Below, piece after piece: positions 1 through 6,846 of a DNA stretch of 7,912 bases. The stretch is from Candidatus Nanopelagicales bacterium (GTDB taxonomy: Bacteria; Actinomycetota; Actinomycetes; S36-B12; UBA5976). The stretch covers positions 9,133-17,044 of the forward strand of contig JALRCB010000013.1 in assembly GCA_023257525.1 (NCBI GenBank). The letters are read 5' to 3'. Position 1 is the stretch's first letter; each line of letters opens with the position of its first letter. The position numbers and the translations under genes were made by a program. The notes under the pieces were generated by a model. That model did not search any database. It was not told the origin of the DNA and saw nothing but the letters and a program-made list of their open reading frames with translations.

Positions 1-25
1 TGTGGAAATCTAGAACAATAGTCTT

Positions 26-1222
26 ATGAGTGCGAATCCAGAGTTTGAAGTGTCTTGGCATGAGGCTAGGAAACTCGCGCATCAAGCTGGAAATATGACG
101 AGCACGATTTCCCTAAAACTTGAGCAAGCAGGTGGATTTGTACTTGCAACTGATATTGTCGCGCTTGGGGACATGCCGCCATTTGCCGCTTCGCGAATTG
201 ATGGTTGGGCAGTCAGTGGTCCGGGGCCTTGGACTCGAGTCGGAGATGCTCTCGCCGGACATGAATTTGTTTCTCAACTAAACCCTGGAGAATGTGTCCA
301 CATCGCAACCGGTGCCGTTATGCCAGAGGGTGCAACCGCAGCGCTCAAAGACGAGGAAAGCTCGGTTGCTGAACAAACCGTTAGTGCGGTCGCTGGTGCC
401 GCTGGAATCTTGGATTCCGAAGGTGCACTTCCCTTTTTTCATGATGTTCGACCAAGTGGCTATGAAGCAAAATCTGGTGATGTATTAATTCCAAAAGGCA
501 CAAAGTTAACACCAGCGATCATCGGGGTGGCAGCTGCTGGTGGTCATGACGAAGTAACTGTGTTCAAGAAACTTGTTGTTGACGTTTTGATTTTTGGTGA
601 TGAACTTCTAACAGATGGACCTTCACGAGAAGGCAAGGTTAGGGATTCACTGGGTCCCCAGCTACCACTTTGGATTTCGCACATTGGTGCGGAACTAAAT
701 GAAGTTCGCCATATTGCTGACACCTTGCCAGATCACTTTGCAGCAATTACAAATTCGAAAGCAGATCTAATTATTACAACGGGTGGTACTGCAGCTGGAC
801 CTGTTGACCACCTACATAACGCAATCGTTGATGCTGGCGGAGAATTCATAATCGATGCAGTGTTGGTTCGTCCCGGTTACCACCAATTAATGGCGCGCAT
901 TGGTAAGCAATTCCTAATTGGCTTACCTGGAAATCCGCAGTCTGCAGTCATTGGGCTACTCAGCTTGGCAACTTCGTTAATTGCAGGTTCCACTGGCAAT
1001 GCGCTTCCGCAGCTTCAAGAGCGAGTTTTAGTTACCGGTCTAAAAGGGCCAGCGCGTGAAGTGCGGCTGGTTTTGTGTTCGGAATCTGGAAACTCGGTAA
1101 CGCCATTAGAGCACCTGGATTCCTCGATGCTTCGTGGCTTTGTTAAGGCTGATGGCTACGCCGTCTTGCCTGCAGGTGGCGCAGAGTCTGGCCAAATAGT
1201 GCAGTGGCTTGATCTGCCTTAG
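26..1222 (+). CDS. moeA: MoeA-like molybdopterin molybdotransferase
   Basis: Cytoplasmic enzyme that would insert molybdate into adenylylated molybdopterin to form molybdenum cofactor. The 398 residues are close to the usual MoeA length of about 400. Motifs run in family order: DMPPFAASRIDGWAV (49-63, with Asp59 of the 'MDGYA' motif), TGAVMPEGA (95-103), GDELL (191-195), TTGGTAAGPVD (251-261), RPGYH (282-286) and GLPGNPQSA (299-307). The C-terminal domain ends with SSMLRGFVKADGYAVLP (366-382). An in-frame TAG at 11-13 bounds the N-terminus, so ATG 26 is the first possible ATG; no convincing Shine-Dalgarno is visible. It leads a plus-strand cluster with xdhC 32 bases downstream. Several motifs are degenerate: ASRIDGWA for NSAMDGYA, and RPGYH where the E. 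coli protein has KPGKP. It may be a paralogue dedicated to the neighbouring hydroxylase rather than the housekeeping MoeA. Family assignment is firm; the specialised role is inferred. Confidence 0.9.
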   Translation: MSANPEFEVSWHEARKLAHQAGNMTSTISLKLEQAGGFVLATDIVALGDMPPFAASRIDGWAVSGPGPWTRVGDALAGHEFVSQLNPGECVHIATGAVMPEGATAALKDEESSVAEQTVSAVAGAAGILDSEGALPFFHDVRPSGYEAKSGDVLIPKGTKLTPAIIGVAAAGGHDEVTVFKKLVVDVLIFGDELLTDGPSREGKVRDSLGPQLPLWISHIGAELNEVRHIADTLPDHFAAITNSKADLIITTGGTAAGPVDHLHNAIVDAGGEFIIDAVLVRPGYHQLMARIGKQFLIGLPGNPQSAVIGLLSLATSLIAGSTGNALPQLQERVLVTGLKGPAREVRLVLCSESGNSVTPLEHLDSSMLRGFVKADGYAVLPAGGAESGQIVQWLDLP

Positions 1223-1242
1223 GGTTAAGAACAACCGACAAT

Positions 1243-1247
1243 AAGGA
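1243..1247 (+). promoter_or_regulatory. Ribosome binding site of xdhC, supports a TTG start
   Basis: AAGGA lies seven bases before the TTG at 1255. It is the only good Shine-Dalgarno match in the 32-base gap after moeA. The XdhC domain aligns from just after this TTG, which supports it over internal ATGs (the first is at residue 20, inside the conserved domain). Confidence 0.7.
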
Positions 1248-1254
1248 CAGTTAC

Positions 1255-2361
1255 TTGAAAGAAGTTCTAGACGAGTTATTCGCCGCTTACCAAGCCGGCG
1301 ACACGACCGCCATGGCAACTGTCGTTCGTACCTGGCGCTCTGCTCCACGTCCCGCAGGAGCTTCAATGTTGGTGAATGTGGCTGGCGAGGCTACCGGTTC
1401 AGTAAGTGGTGGCTGTGTTGAAGGTGCGGTTTATGAGCTCGCTGGCGAAGTTATTGCAAATGGCGTACCGCAGTTTGAAAAATATGGAATTAGTAATGAT
1501 GATGCGTTCGCAGTTGGACTTACTTGCGGTGGCATCTTGGAGGTATTCGTAGAGCAAGTTTCTAAGGAAACTTGGCCAGAACTTCCCGACTTGTTCGCCA
1601 GTGTTCAAGCAGATCAGCCGGTAGCTGTTGCAACTGTAGTGAATGGCACTGCTCACGTTGGTAAACATTTAGTGGTTTGGCCAGATCGAATTGCTGGAGA
1701 CTTAGGAAGTTCACGCCTTAATTCTGCCGTTGGCGCCGACGTTTTGGGTTTGCTGGAATCGGGTACCACAGGCTTCTTGCATTACGGCTCGGACGGCGAA
1801 CGCCTCGAAGGTGATCTTGAAATATTTGTTTCCACCTTTGCGCCTAAACCACGCATGTTAGTTTTTGGCGCAATTGATTTTGCAGCTGCAGTTGCCAAAG
1901 CTGGTAAGTTCCTTGGCTTCTATGTCACAGTTTGTGATGCGCGAGAAGTATTTGCTACCAAGAAACGCTTTCCTGATGCTGACGAGGTTGTTAATGACTG
2001 GCCACATCGCTGGCTGGCCAAACAAGAAATTGATTCGCGGACCGTTATTTGTATTTTGACGCACGATCCAAAGTTTGATGTTCCAGTGGTAATCGAAGCT
2101 TTGAAAACTAAGGCCGCTTACATCGGTGCCATGGGTTCGCGCAAAACACATGACGATCGAGTTGCCCGACTCATTGAAGCGGGCGTGAGTCAAGCGGATC
2201 TGCAGCGCATAAAGTCACCTATCGGCCTGGACTTAGGTGCTCGTACTCCGGAGGAAACGGCTATCTCTATAGTTGCCGAAATCATCCAGGATCGCTGGGG
2301 TGGCTCTGGCAAGAATTTGGCACAAACTGAGGGCACAATTCATCCGGGTGCGCCAAGATGA
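1255..2361 (+). CDS. xdhC: XdhC/CoxI-family molybdenum cofactor insertion and maturation factor
   Basis: Proteins of this family bind molybdenum cofactor, help in its sulfuration and deliver it to molybdenum hydroxylases; they are not part of the final enzyme. The N-terminal XdhC_CoxI domain (about 5-100) shows SAPRPAGASMLV (29-40), TGSVSGGCVEG (47-57, Cys54) and LTCGG (89-93, Cys91), the family's conserved cysteine motifs. A linker of about 95 residues leads to the C-terminal Rossmann domain (about 198-350), with MLVFGAIDFAAAV (201-213), YIGAMGSRKTHDDR (289-302) and SPIGLDLGARTPEE (321-334). Length (368) fits a two-domain family member. Translation starts at TTG behind a good Shine-Dalgarno. 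The stop overlaps the next start as ATGA (2358-2361), so it is probably translationally coupled to mocA. The Rossmann motif reads FGAID where many homologues have GAGH-like glycines and a histidine, so nucleotide binding may differ. The natural client is probably the hydroxylase encoded on the opposite strand. Confidence 0.93.
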   Translation: MKEVLDELFAAYQAGDTTAMATVVRTWRSAPRPAGASMLVNVAGEATGSVSGGCVEGAVYELAGEVIANGVPQFEKYGISNDDAFAVGLTCGGILEVFVEQVSKETWPELPDLFASVQADQPVAVATVVNGTAHVGKHLVVWPDRIAGDLGSSRLNSAVGADVLGLLESGTTGFLHYGSDGERLEGDLEIFVSTFAPKPRMLVFGAIDFAAAVAKAGKFLGFYVTVCDAREVFATKKRFPDADEVVNDWPHRWLAKQEIDSRTVICILTHDPKFDVPVVIEALKTKAAYIGAMGSRKTHDDRVARLIEAGVSQADLQRIKSPIGLDLGARTPEETAISIVAEIIQDRWGGSGKNLAQTEGTIHPGAPR

Positions 2362-2900
2362 CCACTGCTGGCTTAGTACTCGCGGCTGGTGAAGGCAAGA
2401 GGTTTGGTGGCCCCAAGGCACCTTATGTTCATAATGGCCAACGATTAGTTGATCGTGCGGTTCAAGTTTTGGCTGAGGCGGGATGTGACCCAGTTTTTGT
2501 TGTACTTGGTGCCTGGTTAGGTGAAGTACCAAATGCTACGGTCCTAGAAAACCAGAACTGGAAATCTGGCATGGGATCTTCCTTACAAGTTGGCCTGGCC
2601 ACATTAAATGGCGAATCTGAAATTGATGAGGTCTTGGTTAGTTTGGTAGATCTGCCAGGACTAACTAGTGCGGCAGTCACTCGTGTAGTTAACTCCCCAG
2701 GTGAAATTGTGGTTGCTTGCTATGACGGAAAGCGTGGGCATCCAGTTAAGTTTGCACGAGCCACTTGGCCTGAGCTTGCCACGAGTGCAACGGGTGACCA
2801 AGGCGCACGATCTTTTATCGCAAATCATCCAGAAGAAATTGTTTTAGTTGAAGTGGGCGATATTGCAACCGGCGAGGATATGGACGAGCGCCCCAGTTAA
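2358..2900 (+). CDS. mocA: MocA-like molybdenum cofactor cytidylyltransferase
   Basis: Predicted cytoplasmic nucleotidyltransferase that would transfer CMP from CTP to molybdenum cofactor, giving the cytosine dinucleotide form used by CO-dehydrogenase-like hydroxylases. The signature loop LAAGEGKRFGGPK (8-20) matches the MobA/MocA NTP-transferase family; LAAG rather than LAGG, with no Asp-Lys pair at its end, favours MocA over the GTP-using MobA. Further family motifs are NWKSGMGSSLQVGL (67-80), LVDLPGLT (96-103, with the metal-binding Asp), GKRGHPVKF (124-132) and GDQGARSFI (146-154). At 180 residues it is slightly short for the family (about 190-200). The usual DxDTPED-like tail is altered to DIATGEDMD (168-176). 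Its ATG overlaps the xdhC stop by four bases, so the two are very probably one transcriptional unit. Nucleotide choice is inferred from motif and context; other small-molecule nucleotidyltransferases share the fold. Confidence 0.88.
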   Translation: MTTAGLVLAAGEGKRFGGPKAPYVHNGQRLVDRAVQVLAEAGCDPVFVVLGAWLGEVPNATVLENQNWKSGMGSSLQVGLATLNGESEIDEVLVSLVDLPGLTSAAVTRVVNSPGEIVVACYDGKRGHPVKFARATWPELATSATGDQGARSFIANHPEEIVLVEVGDIATGEDMDERPS

Positions 2901-2929
2901 TCGGGATAGCTAATTGGGTCAGTTTATTA
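2892..2929 (+). terminator. Weak candidate terminator of the moeA-xdhC-mocA cluster
   Basis: CCCAGTTA (2892-2899) can pair with TAATTGGG (2911-2918) as an eight-pair stem with one G-U wobble and an 11-base loop. It is followed by an imperfect T-rich stretch (TCAGTTTATTA, 2919-2929). The stem includes the mocA stop codon. On the minus strand the wobble becomes an A-C mismatch and no T-tract follows, so it would act only for plus-strand transcripts. The stem is AT-rich and the tail broken, so this is tentative. Confidence 0.3.
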
Positions 2930-2938
2930 CTTATAGCG

Positions 2939-3520
2939 CTAGTGATTTATGTGCTGCCCAACAGTTGGGAAATTTCCAAAAGTAATTGGTCCAGATAAGA
3001 ACAAAACTCCAGCGGCTGCAACTGCTGCTATCAACCCAACCGAACGAGCAACAATAAACCGATTCTTCGAGGTAAATTCCGCCACCATTACAACCGTGAC
3101 GGCCAACATAAACCAGGGTGAACTTGGCATGATTGCGTAAGCACCAATCATTAACGGCCCACATGCGACAAAACAAGTCCACCCTGTCCGCATACCAAAC
3201 CACAAGTTGCTATCCGAAGTCTCCATGCAATCTAGGATTGCGTGCTCATGGCGCCTTGAGAATTGATAAGCACCAGCAGCTGCCAACAAAGCGGCACTTA
3301 CGACGGAATGATCAAAGTTGTGAAGCAGAGTCATGGCAATGCCGATAGGTACTCCCAGGACTGCCCAAATGCCGAGAAAACTCAAAACACTAATGAACAC
3401 AAACCCGAATGTTTGACGGGTGCGAGCGGCCAAAATCAAAGCCAATGGTGCCATCATCCAAGCCGACATAACGGCCCATTCCTGGATTAGCTCCAAGGTT
3501 GACATCGATTGCATAAACAC
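2939..3520 (-). CDS. DUF2182-type multi-pass membrane protein
   Basis: Likely an integral membrane protein of the DUF2182 family, described as a predicted metal-binding membrane protein; its role is not established. The pattern fits along the chain: an N-terminal helix with WAVMSAWMMAPLAL (15-28, family form WxxMxxAMMxP), a second hydrophobic segment (38-65), AAGAYQFSRR then ILDCM (81-99, resembling the family's GxYQLTPLKxxCLxHC), LWFGMRTGWTCFVACGPLM (106-124), and hydrophobic segments at 134-148 and about 157-176. At 193 residues it is shorter than many members, and one cysteine of the CxxxC-like motif appears lost. The listed start is GTG 3520; ATG 3514 (residue 3) or 3505 (residue 6) are equally possible because no clear Shine-Dalgarno is present. 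A TAGAGT box at 3528-3523 lies eight bases before ATG 3514, which would suit a leaderless message. It is separated from the cox-like operon by a strong terminator and converges on mocA, so it is probably transcribed alone. Confidence 0.72.
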   Translation of the reverse strand: MFMQSMSTLELIQEWAVMSAWMMAPLALILAARTRQTFGFVFISVLSFLGIWAVLGVPIGIAMTLLHNFDHSVVSAALLAAAGAYQFSRRHEHAILDCMETSDSNLWFGMRTGWTCFVACGPLMIGAYAIMPSSPWFMLAVTVVMVAEFTSKNRFIVARSVGLIAAVAAAGVLFLSGPITFGNFPTVGQHINH

Positions 3521-3558
3521 AAACTCTAGAGCGGGATCGCCTTGACGTCTTGCAGACC

Positions 3559-3599
3559 TAAAAAGCCCCCGGATTCACTTGGAATCCAGGGGCTTTTTA
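3559..3599. terminator. Strong hairpin terminator after coxM, potentially bidirectional
   Basis: TAAAAAGCCCC (3559-3569) pairs with GGGGCTTTTTA (3589-3599), followed inward by one C-A mismatch and a second helix of GGATTC (3571-3576) with GAATCC (3582-3587) around a five-base loop. This gives 17 pairs with a run of five T on the exit side of either strand. It starts nine bases past the coxM stop, so its main job is to end the minus-strand operon and insulate the downstream DUF2182 gene. Confidence 0.9.
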
Positions 3600-3607
3600 A
3601 CAGTTAA

Positions 3608-4465
3608 TTAGGCGCCAGCTGCGCAACTAACTGCACGTGCAGTTAGTACTCGCATTAAGTGCTCCCGGTACTCCTTATCTGCTCCTAAGTCGCTAGTGGC
3701 ACGAGTGCCATCAGCGGCGCTTTGGGAAGCAGATTCGATTTCAGTGGCAGAAGCGGATACACCCTTAAGTGCAGACTCGACGCTGGAAGCGCGGACTGGA
3801 ACTGAAGCACAGTTTGTTAAACCGATTCTTGCTTCCGTGATTTTTCCACCTTCAACCTTTACTGCGGCTGCGACTCCAACGATTGCCCAGCCATTTGCGG
3901 ATCGGTTGAACTTCTCGTAGCAAGTTCCCCAACCCTTTCCAAGTTTTGGAATTGTGACTGAAACCAGAATTTCATCTGGCCCAACAGCTGTCGTGAAGTA
4001 ATCAACAAAGAAATCTTTTGCTGTTACCTGACGACGACCTTTTGCTCCAGCAATTTCAAAAGTTGCATCTAGTGCCACAACCACTGCCGGCAAGTCGCCT
4101 GCTGGATCACCGTGCGCCAATGCGCCACCAAAAGTGCCGCGATGGCGAACTTGTGGATCTGCAACCGTAGCGGTGGCATCTGCTAACAACTTGACGTGAG
4201 TTTTTACGATTTCGTTGTTTAACACATCCCAGTGAGTTGAGGCAGCTCCAATCGTTACTGAATCACCATTGTCTTTAATGCCCTTCATCTCGTCGATACG
4301 AGCGCAATCAACGAGTACTGATGGTGCAGCAAGACGAAGTCGCAACAATGGCAACATTGACTGTCCACCGGTGATTACCTTGGAATCTTCACCACCAGCC
4401 TTAAGCGCAGCGACCGCTTCATCAACTGAATTTGGCCGAACGTAGTCAAATTTTGATGGAATCAT
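3608..4465 (-). CDS. coxM: FAD-binding (medium) subunit of a CODH-like molybdenum hydroxylase
   Basis: This subunit carries the FAD that takes electrons from the 2Fe-2S clusters of the small subunit and passes them to an external acceptor. The 285 residues match CoxM-type subunits. FAD-domain motifs seen are ITGGQSMLPLLRLRL (31-45, the pyrophosphate-binding loop) and VRHRGTFGGALAHGDPAGDLPA (106-127, the TIGG-type motif followed by AHxDPAxD). Then come DFFVDYFTTAVGPDEILVSVTIP (151-173) and the C-terminal CO_deh_flav_C domain with YEKFNRSANGWAIVGVAAAV (183-202). Its ATG overlaps the coxL stop (TAATG) behind a near-perfect ribosome binding site. It is the last gene of the operon, giving the S-L-M order typical of form II clusters, whereas true CO dehydrogenases use M-S-L. 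A strong terminator follows. The symbol denotes family, not CO oxidation; other hydroxylases use the same subunit type. Confidence 0.93.
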   Translation of the reverse strand: MIPSKFDYVRPNSVDEAVAALKAGGEDSKVITGGQSMLPLLRLRLAAPSVLVDCARIDEMKGIKDNGDSVTIGAASTHWDVLNNEIVKTHVKLLADATATVADPQVRHRGTFGGALAHGDPAGDLPAVVVALDATFEIAGAKGRRQVTAKDFFVDYFTTAVGPDEILVSVTIPKLGKGWGTCYEKFNRSANGWAIVGVAAAVKVEGGKITEARIGLTNCASVPVRASSVESALKGVSASATEIESASQSAADGTRATSDLGADKEYREHLMRVLTARAVSCAAGA

Positions 4466-6846
4466 TATTTGCCTCCTTGGCGAGCAGCGTTAAGAGTTCG
4501 CCATACTGTCATTGGAAGTGCCGGCATCGGTACATCGTTAACTCCGTATGGTCGAAGCGCATCCACGATGGCGTTGATGACTGCTGGAGTTGATGCGATC
4601 GCGCCAGCTTCACCTACACCCTTAGTTCCAAGTGGATTCGTCGTCGATGGTGTGATTGTGTGATCAGTTACAAACGATGGCAGATCTGGTGCACTAGGTA
4701 CCAAATAATCGGCAAATGAAGCAGTCAAAAGCTGACCATCAGAATCGTAAACCGCACCTTCGTAAAGCGCTTGCGCGATTCCTTGGGCCAAACCACCATG
4801 TACTTGTCCTTCGACAATTAATGGATTGATTTGAATACCGATGTCATCAACACAAACATAAGAACGAATGGTGCTCTTACCAGTTTCAGTATCAACTTCC
4901 ATGGCACAAAGGTGCGTGCCATGTGGATAGCTGAAGTCCTGTGGATCCACAGTTGACTCAGCCTGCAAAGTTGGCTCTAAACCGTCTGGCAGATCGTGCG
5001 CAGAAAACGCCTCGAATGCCACTGCCTGGATTGCTTTCTCCTTTGATGGGTCACCCTTAACTCGGAAAACGCCATTGTCGAATTCCAAGTCATTGGCACT
5101 GCACTCAAGTTGATGGGCCGCAATCAAACGAGCCTTCTCAACTACCTTTTCACCAGCCCGCAGAATAGCCTGACCGCCAACTGCAAGCGAACGTGAACCA
5201 TATGTGTCCATGCCGTATGGCGAGGTACGAGTATCTCCGTGAATAACTTCAATGTCATCTACTGGAATACCGAGTGTGTCACTTGCGATCTGACTCCACG
5301 CAGTTTCATGGCCTTGACCATGAGGTGAAGTTCCAGTTACCAATTCGACCTTGCCCGTTGGCAGAACACGAATTGTGCAGTGTTCCCAACCACCAGCAAC
5401 ATACTTCAATGCACCTAAAGTACGTGAAGGAGCAAGGCCACACATTTCGGTGAATGTCGAGATACCGATACCAAGCTGAACTTTGTCACCGGAGGCACGA
5501 CGCTTTACTTGCTCTGCACGCAATTCGTCGTACTTAAACAAGGCCATCGCCTTGTCGGTAGCAGCTTCGTAGTTACCAGAATCGTAAGTTAAGCCAGCAG
5601 CTGTTGTGTAAGGGAACTCTTCGTGCTTGATCCAGTTCTTCTTACGCAATTCCATTGGCTCCATGCCAAGTTCATGCGCTAGTTCATCCATGATTCGTTC
5701 GATTGCATATGTAGCTTCAGGTCTGCCTGCACCACGGTAAGCATCAGTTGGAGTGGTGTTGGTGAATACGCCAATGCAGGAGAAGTCATAAGCATCCATT
5801 TTGTAAATCGCTGGATACATAAACATGCCTAGTAACGGAATACCAGGTGTGATTATTTGTAGGTATGCGCCCATGTTTGCAATGAGGTCAACTTTTAGAC
5901 CAAGTAACTTGCCATCCTTGGTTGCGGCAATTTCAATGTCCTGAAGTTGATCGCGACCATGGTGGGTAGCCATCATGTCTTCGCTTCGGGTTTCATTCCA
6001 CTTAATTGGTCGACCTAGCTTGTTGGCAAGCGCGACACAGAGAATTTCTTCCCGGTAGCACTGGAGTTTGCCACCGAAACCGCCACCGACATCTGGAGCA
6101 ACGACTCGCAACTTGTTCTCTGATACCCCTGTGACCAAAGCAAGTAGTACTCGAAGTACGTGCGGCACTTGAGTTGCCGACCAAATTGTTAGCTCGCCGG
6201 ATGTTCCCATAGGAGAAGCCACAACAGCGCGCGGTTCCATGAATGCTGGGATTAATCGCTGGTTAACAAATCGACGCTTAACAACCACGTCTGCCTTGGC
6301 TTTGGCTGCCTCGTAAGCACCATCGCCTTGTGGTTGCAACTTGTAGGTGTAGCACTTGTTAGTTCCCTTATCCGAGTGAACTAGCGGGCTGCCGTCCTTT
6401 ATTGCCTCTTCCATGTCAATTACTGCTGGCAAGGCTGAATACTCAACTACAATGCCTTCGAGAGCATCTGCGGCTTGAGCTGCAGTCCCTGCGAGTACCA
6501 AAGCAACGCAGTCACCCATGTGACGCACTTCGCCCTTTGCAAGAGCTGGAAAGTCAGGGGCAACCATGTCATCAGTTACTGGCCATACACATGGCACTGA
6601 TCCATTTAGATCGCCTAACTCGTCTGCACCATATGCTGCTTCTACACCTGGGTATTTAAGCGCACCTGATACGTCAAGCTTTGTGATCTTGGCGTGACCC
6701 ATTGGGCTACGCAAAATTGCCATATGAAGTGCACCTGCCAACTGAATGTTGTCAGTCCACTGCGTCTTACCAGTTAAGAGTCGAGCATCTTCTTTGCGCT
6801 TCAGTGGGCGCCCAACCGCGGCTACGTGTTCTGCTAATTCAGTCAT
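4465..6846 (-). CDS. coxL: Molybdenum-binding large subunit of a form II CODH-like hydroxylase (substrate unknown)
   Basis: Catalytic subunit of a molybdenum hydroxylase, expected to bind molybdopterin cytosine dinucleotide. The 793 residues fit CoxL-type proteins. The N-terminal a/b hammerhead domain (about 20-145) begins with VGRPLKRKEDARLLTGKTQWTDNI. The two Mo-binding regions follow: TQVPH (225-229), PDVGGGFGGK (251-260), AYRGAGR (369-375), HGQGHET (509-515) and GTKGVGEAG (740-748), with Glu746 as the predicted base next to Mo. The active-site loop is the key point: AYRGAGR marks form II, whereas CO-oxidising form I enzymes have AYxCSFR with the cysteine that binds Cu. No such cysteine exists here, so CO oxidation is unlikely; an N-heterocycle, purine or aldehyde substrate is possible but cannot be read out. 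No signal peptide is visible, so it is cytoplasmic. The start overlaps the coxS stop (TAATG), with GGTGG at 6857-6853 as ribosome binding site. Confidence 0.95.
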   Translation of the reverse strand: MTELAEHVAAVGRPLKRKEDARLLTGKTQWTDNIQLAGALHMAILRSPMGHAKITKLDVSGALKYPGVEAAYGADELGDLNGSVPCVWPVTDDMVAPDFPALAKGEVRHMGDCVALVLAGTAAQAADALEGIVVEYSALPAVIDMEEAIKDGSPLVHSDKGTNKCYTYKLQPQGDGAYEAAKAKADVVVKRRFVNQRLIPAFMEPRAVVASPMGTSGELTIWSATQVPHVLRVLLALVTGVSENKLRVVAPDVGGGFGGKLQCYREEILCVALANKLGRPIKWNETRSEDMMATHHGRDQLQDIEIAATKDGKLLGLKVDLIANMGAYLQIITPGIPLLGMFMYPAIYKMDAYDFSCIGVFTNTTPTDAYRGAGRPEATYAIERIMDELAHELGMEPMELRKKNWIKHEEFPYTTAAGLTYDSGNYEAATDKAMALFKYDELRAEQVKRRASGDKVQLGIGISTFTEMCGLAPSRTLGALKYVAGGWEHCTIRVLPTGKVELVTGTSPHGQGHETAWSQIASDTLGIPVDDIEVIHGDTRTSPYGMDTYGSRSLAVGGQAILRAGEKVVEKARLIAAHQLECSANDLEFDNGVFRVKGDPSKEKAIQAVAFEAFSAHDLPDGLEPTLQAESTVDPQDFSYPHGTHLCAMEVDTETGKSTIRSYVCVDDIGIQINPLIVEGQVHGGLAQGIAQALYEGAVYDSDGQLLTASFADYLVPSAPDLPSFVTDHTITPSTTNPLGTKGVGEAGAIASTPAVINAIVDALRPYGVNDVPMPALPMTVWRTLNAARQGGK
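4472..4478 (-). promoter_or_regulatory. Ribosome binding site of coxM
   Basis: On the minus strand AAGGAGG lies six bases before the coxM ATG (4465-4463), inside the last codons of coxL. It confirms the coxM start and suggests strong, coupled translation of the FAD subunit. Confidence 0.85.

Noticed and set aside
1..25. Possible promoter for moeA
   Set aside because: Only 25 bases are available upstream and no convincing -10/-35 pair or ribosome binding site fits at proper spacing; the control region or an upstream operon gene must lie outside the window.
2233..2532. 99-codon minus-strand open frame across the xdhC/mocA junction
   Set aside because: Both plus-strand genes are fully supported by family motifs through this stretch, and the antisense translation has no recognisable domain.
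2935..2942. TAGCGCTA 8-bp palindrome next to the DUF2182 stop codon
   Set aside because: A single short palindrome in a convergent gap, with no promoter nearby and no second copy, is expected by chance.
6402..6659. 85-codon plus-strand open frame inside coxL
   Set aside because: It is antisense to a clear conserved domain of the large subunit, and its Leu/Gln/His-rich translation is typical of a reverse-strand shadow.
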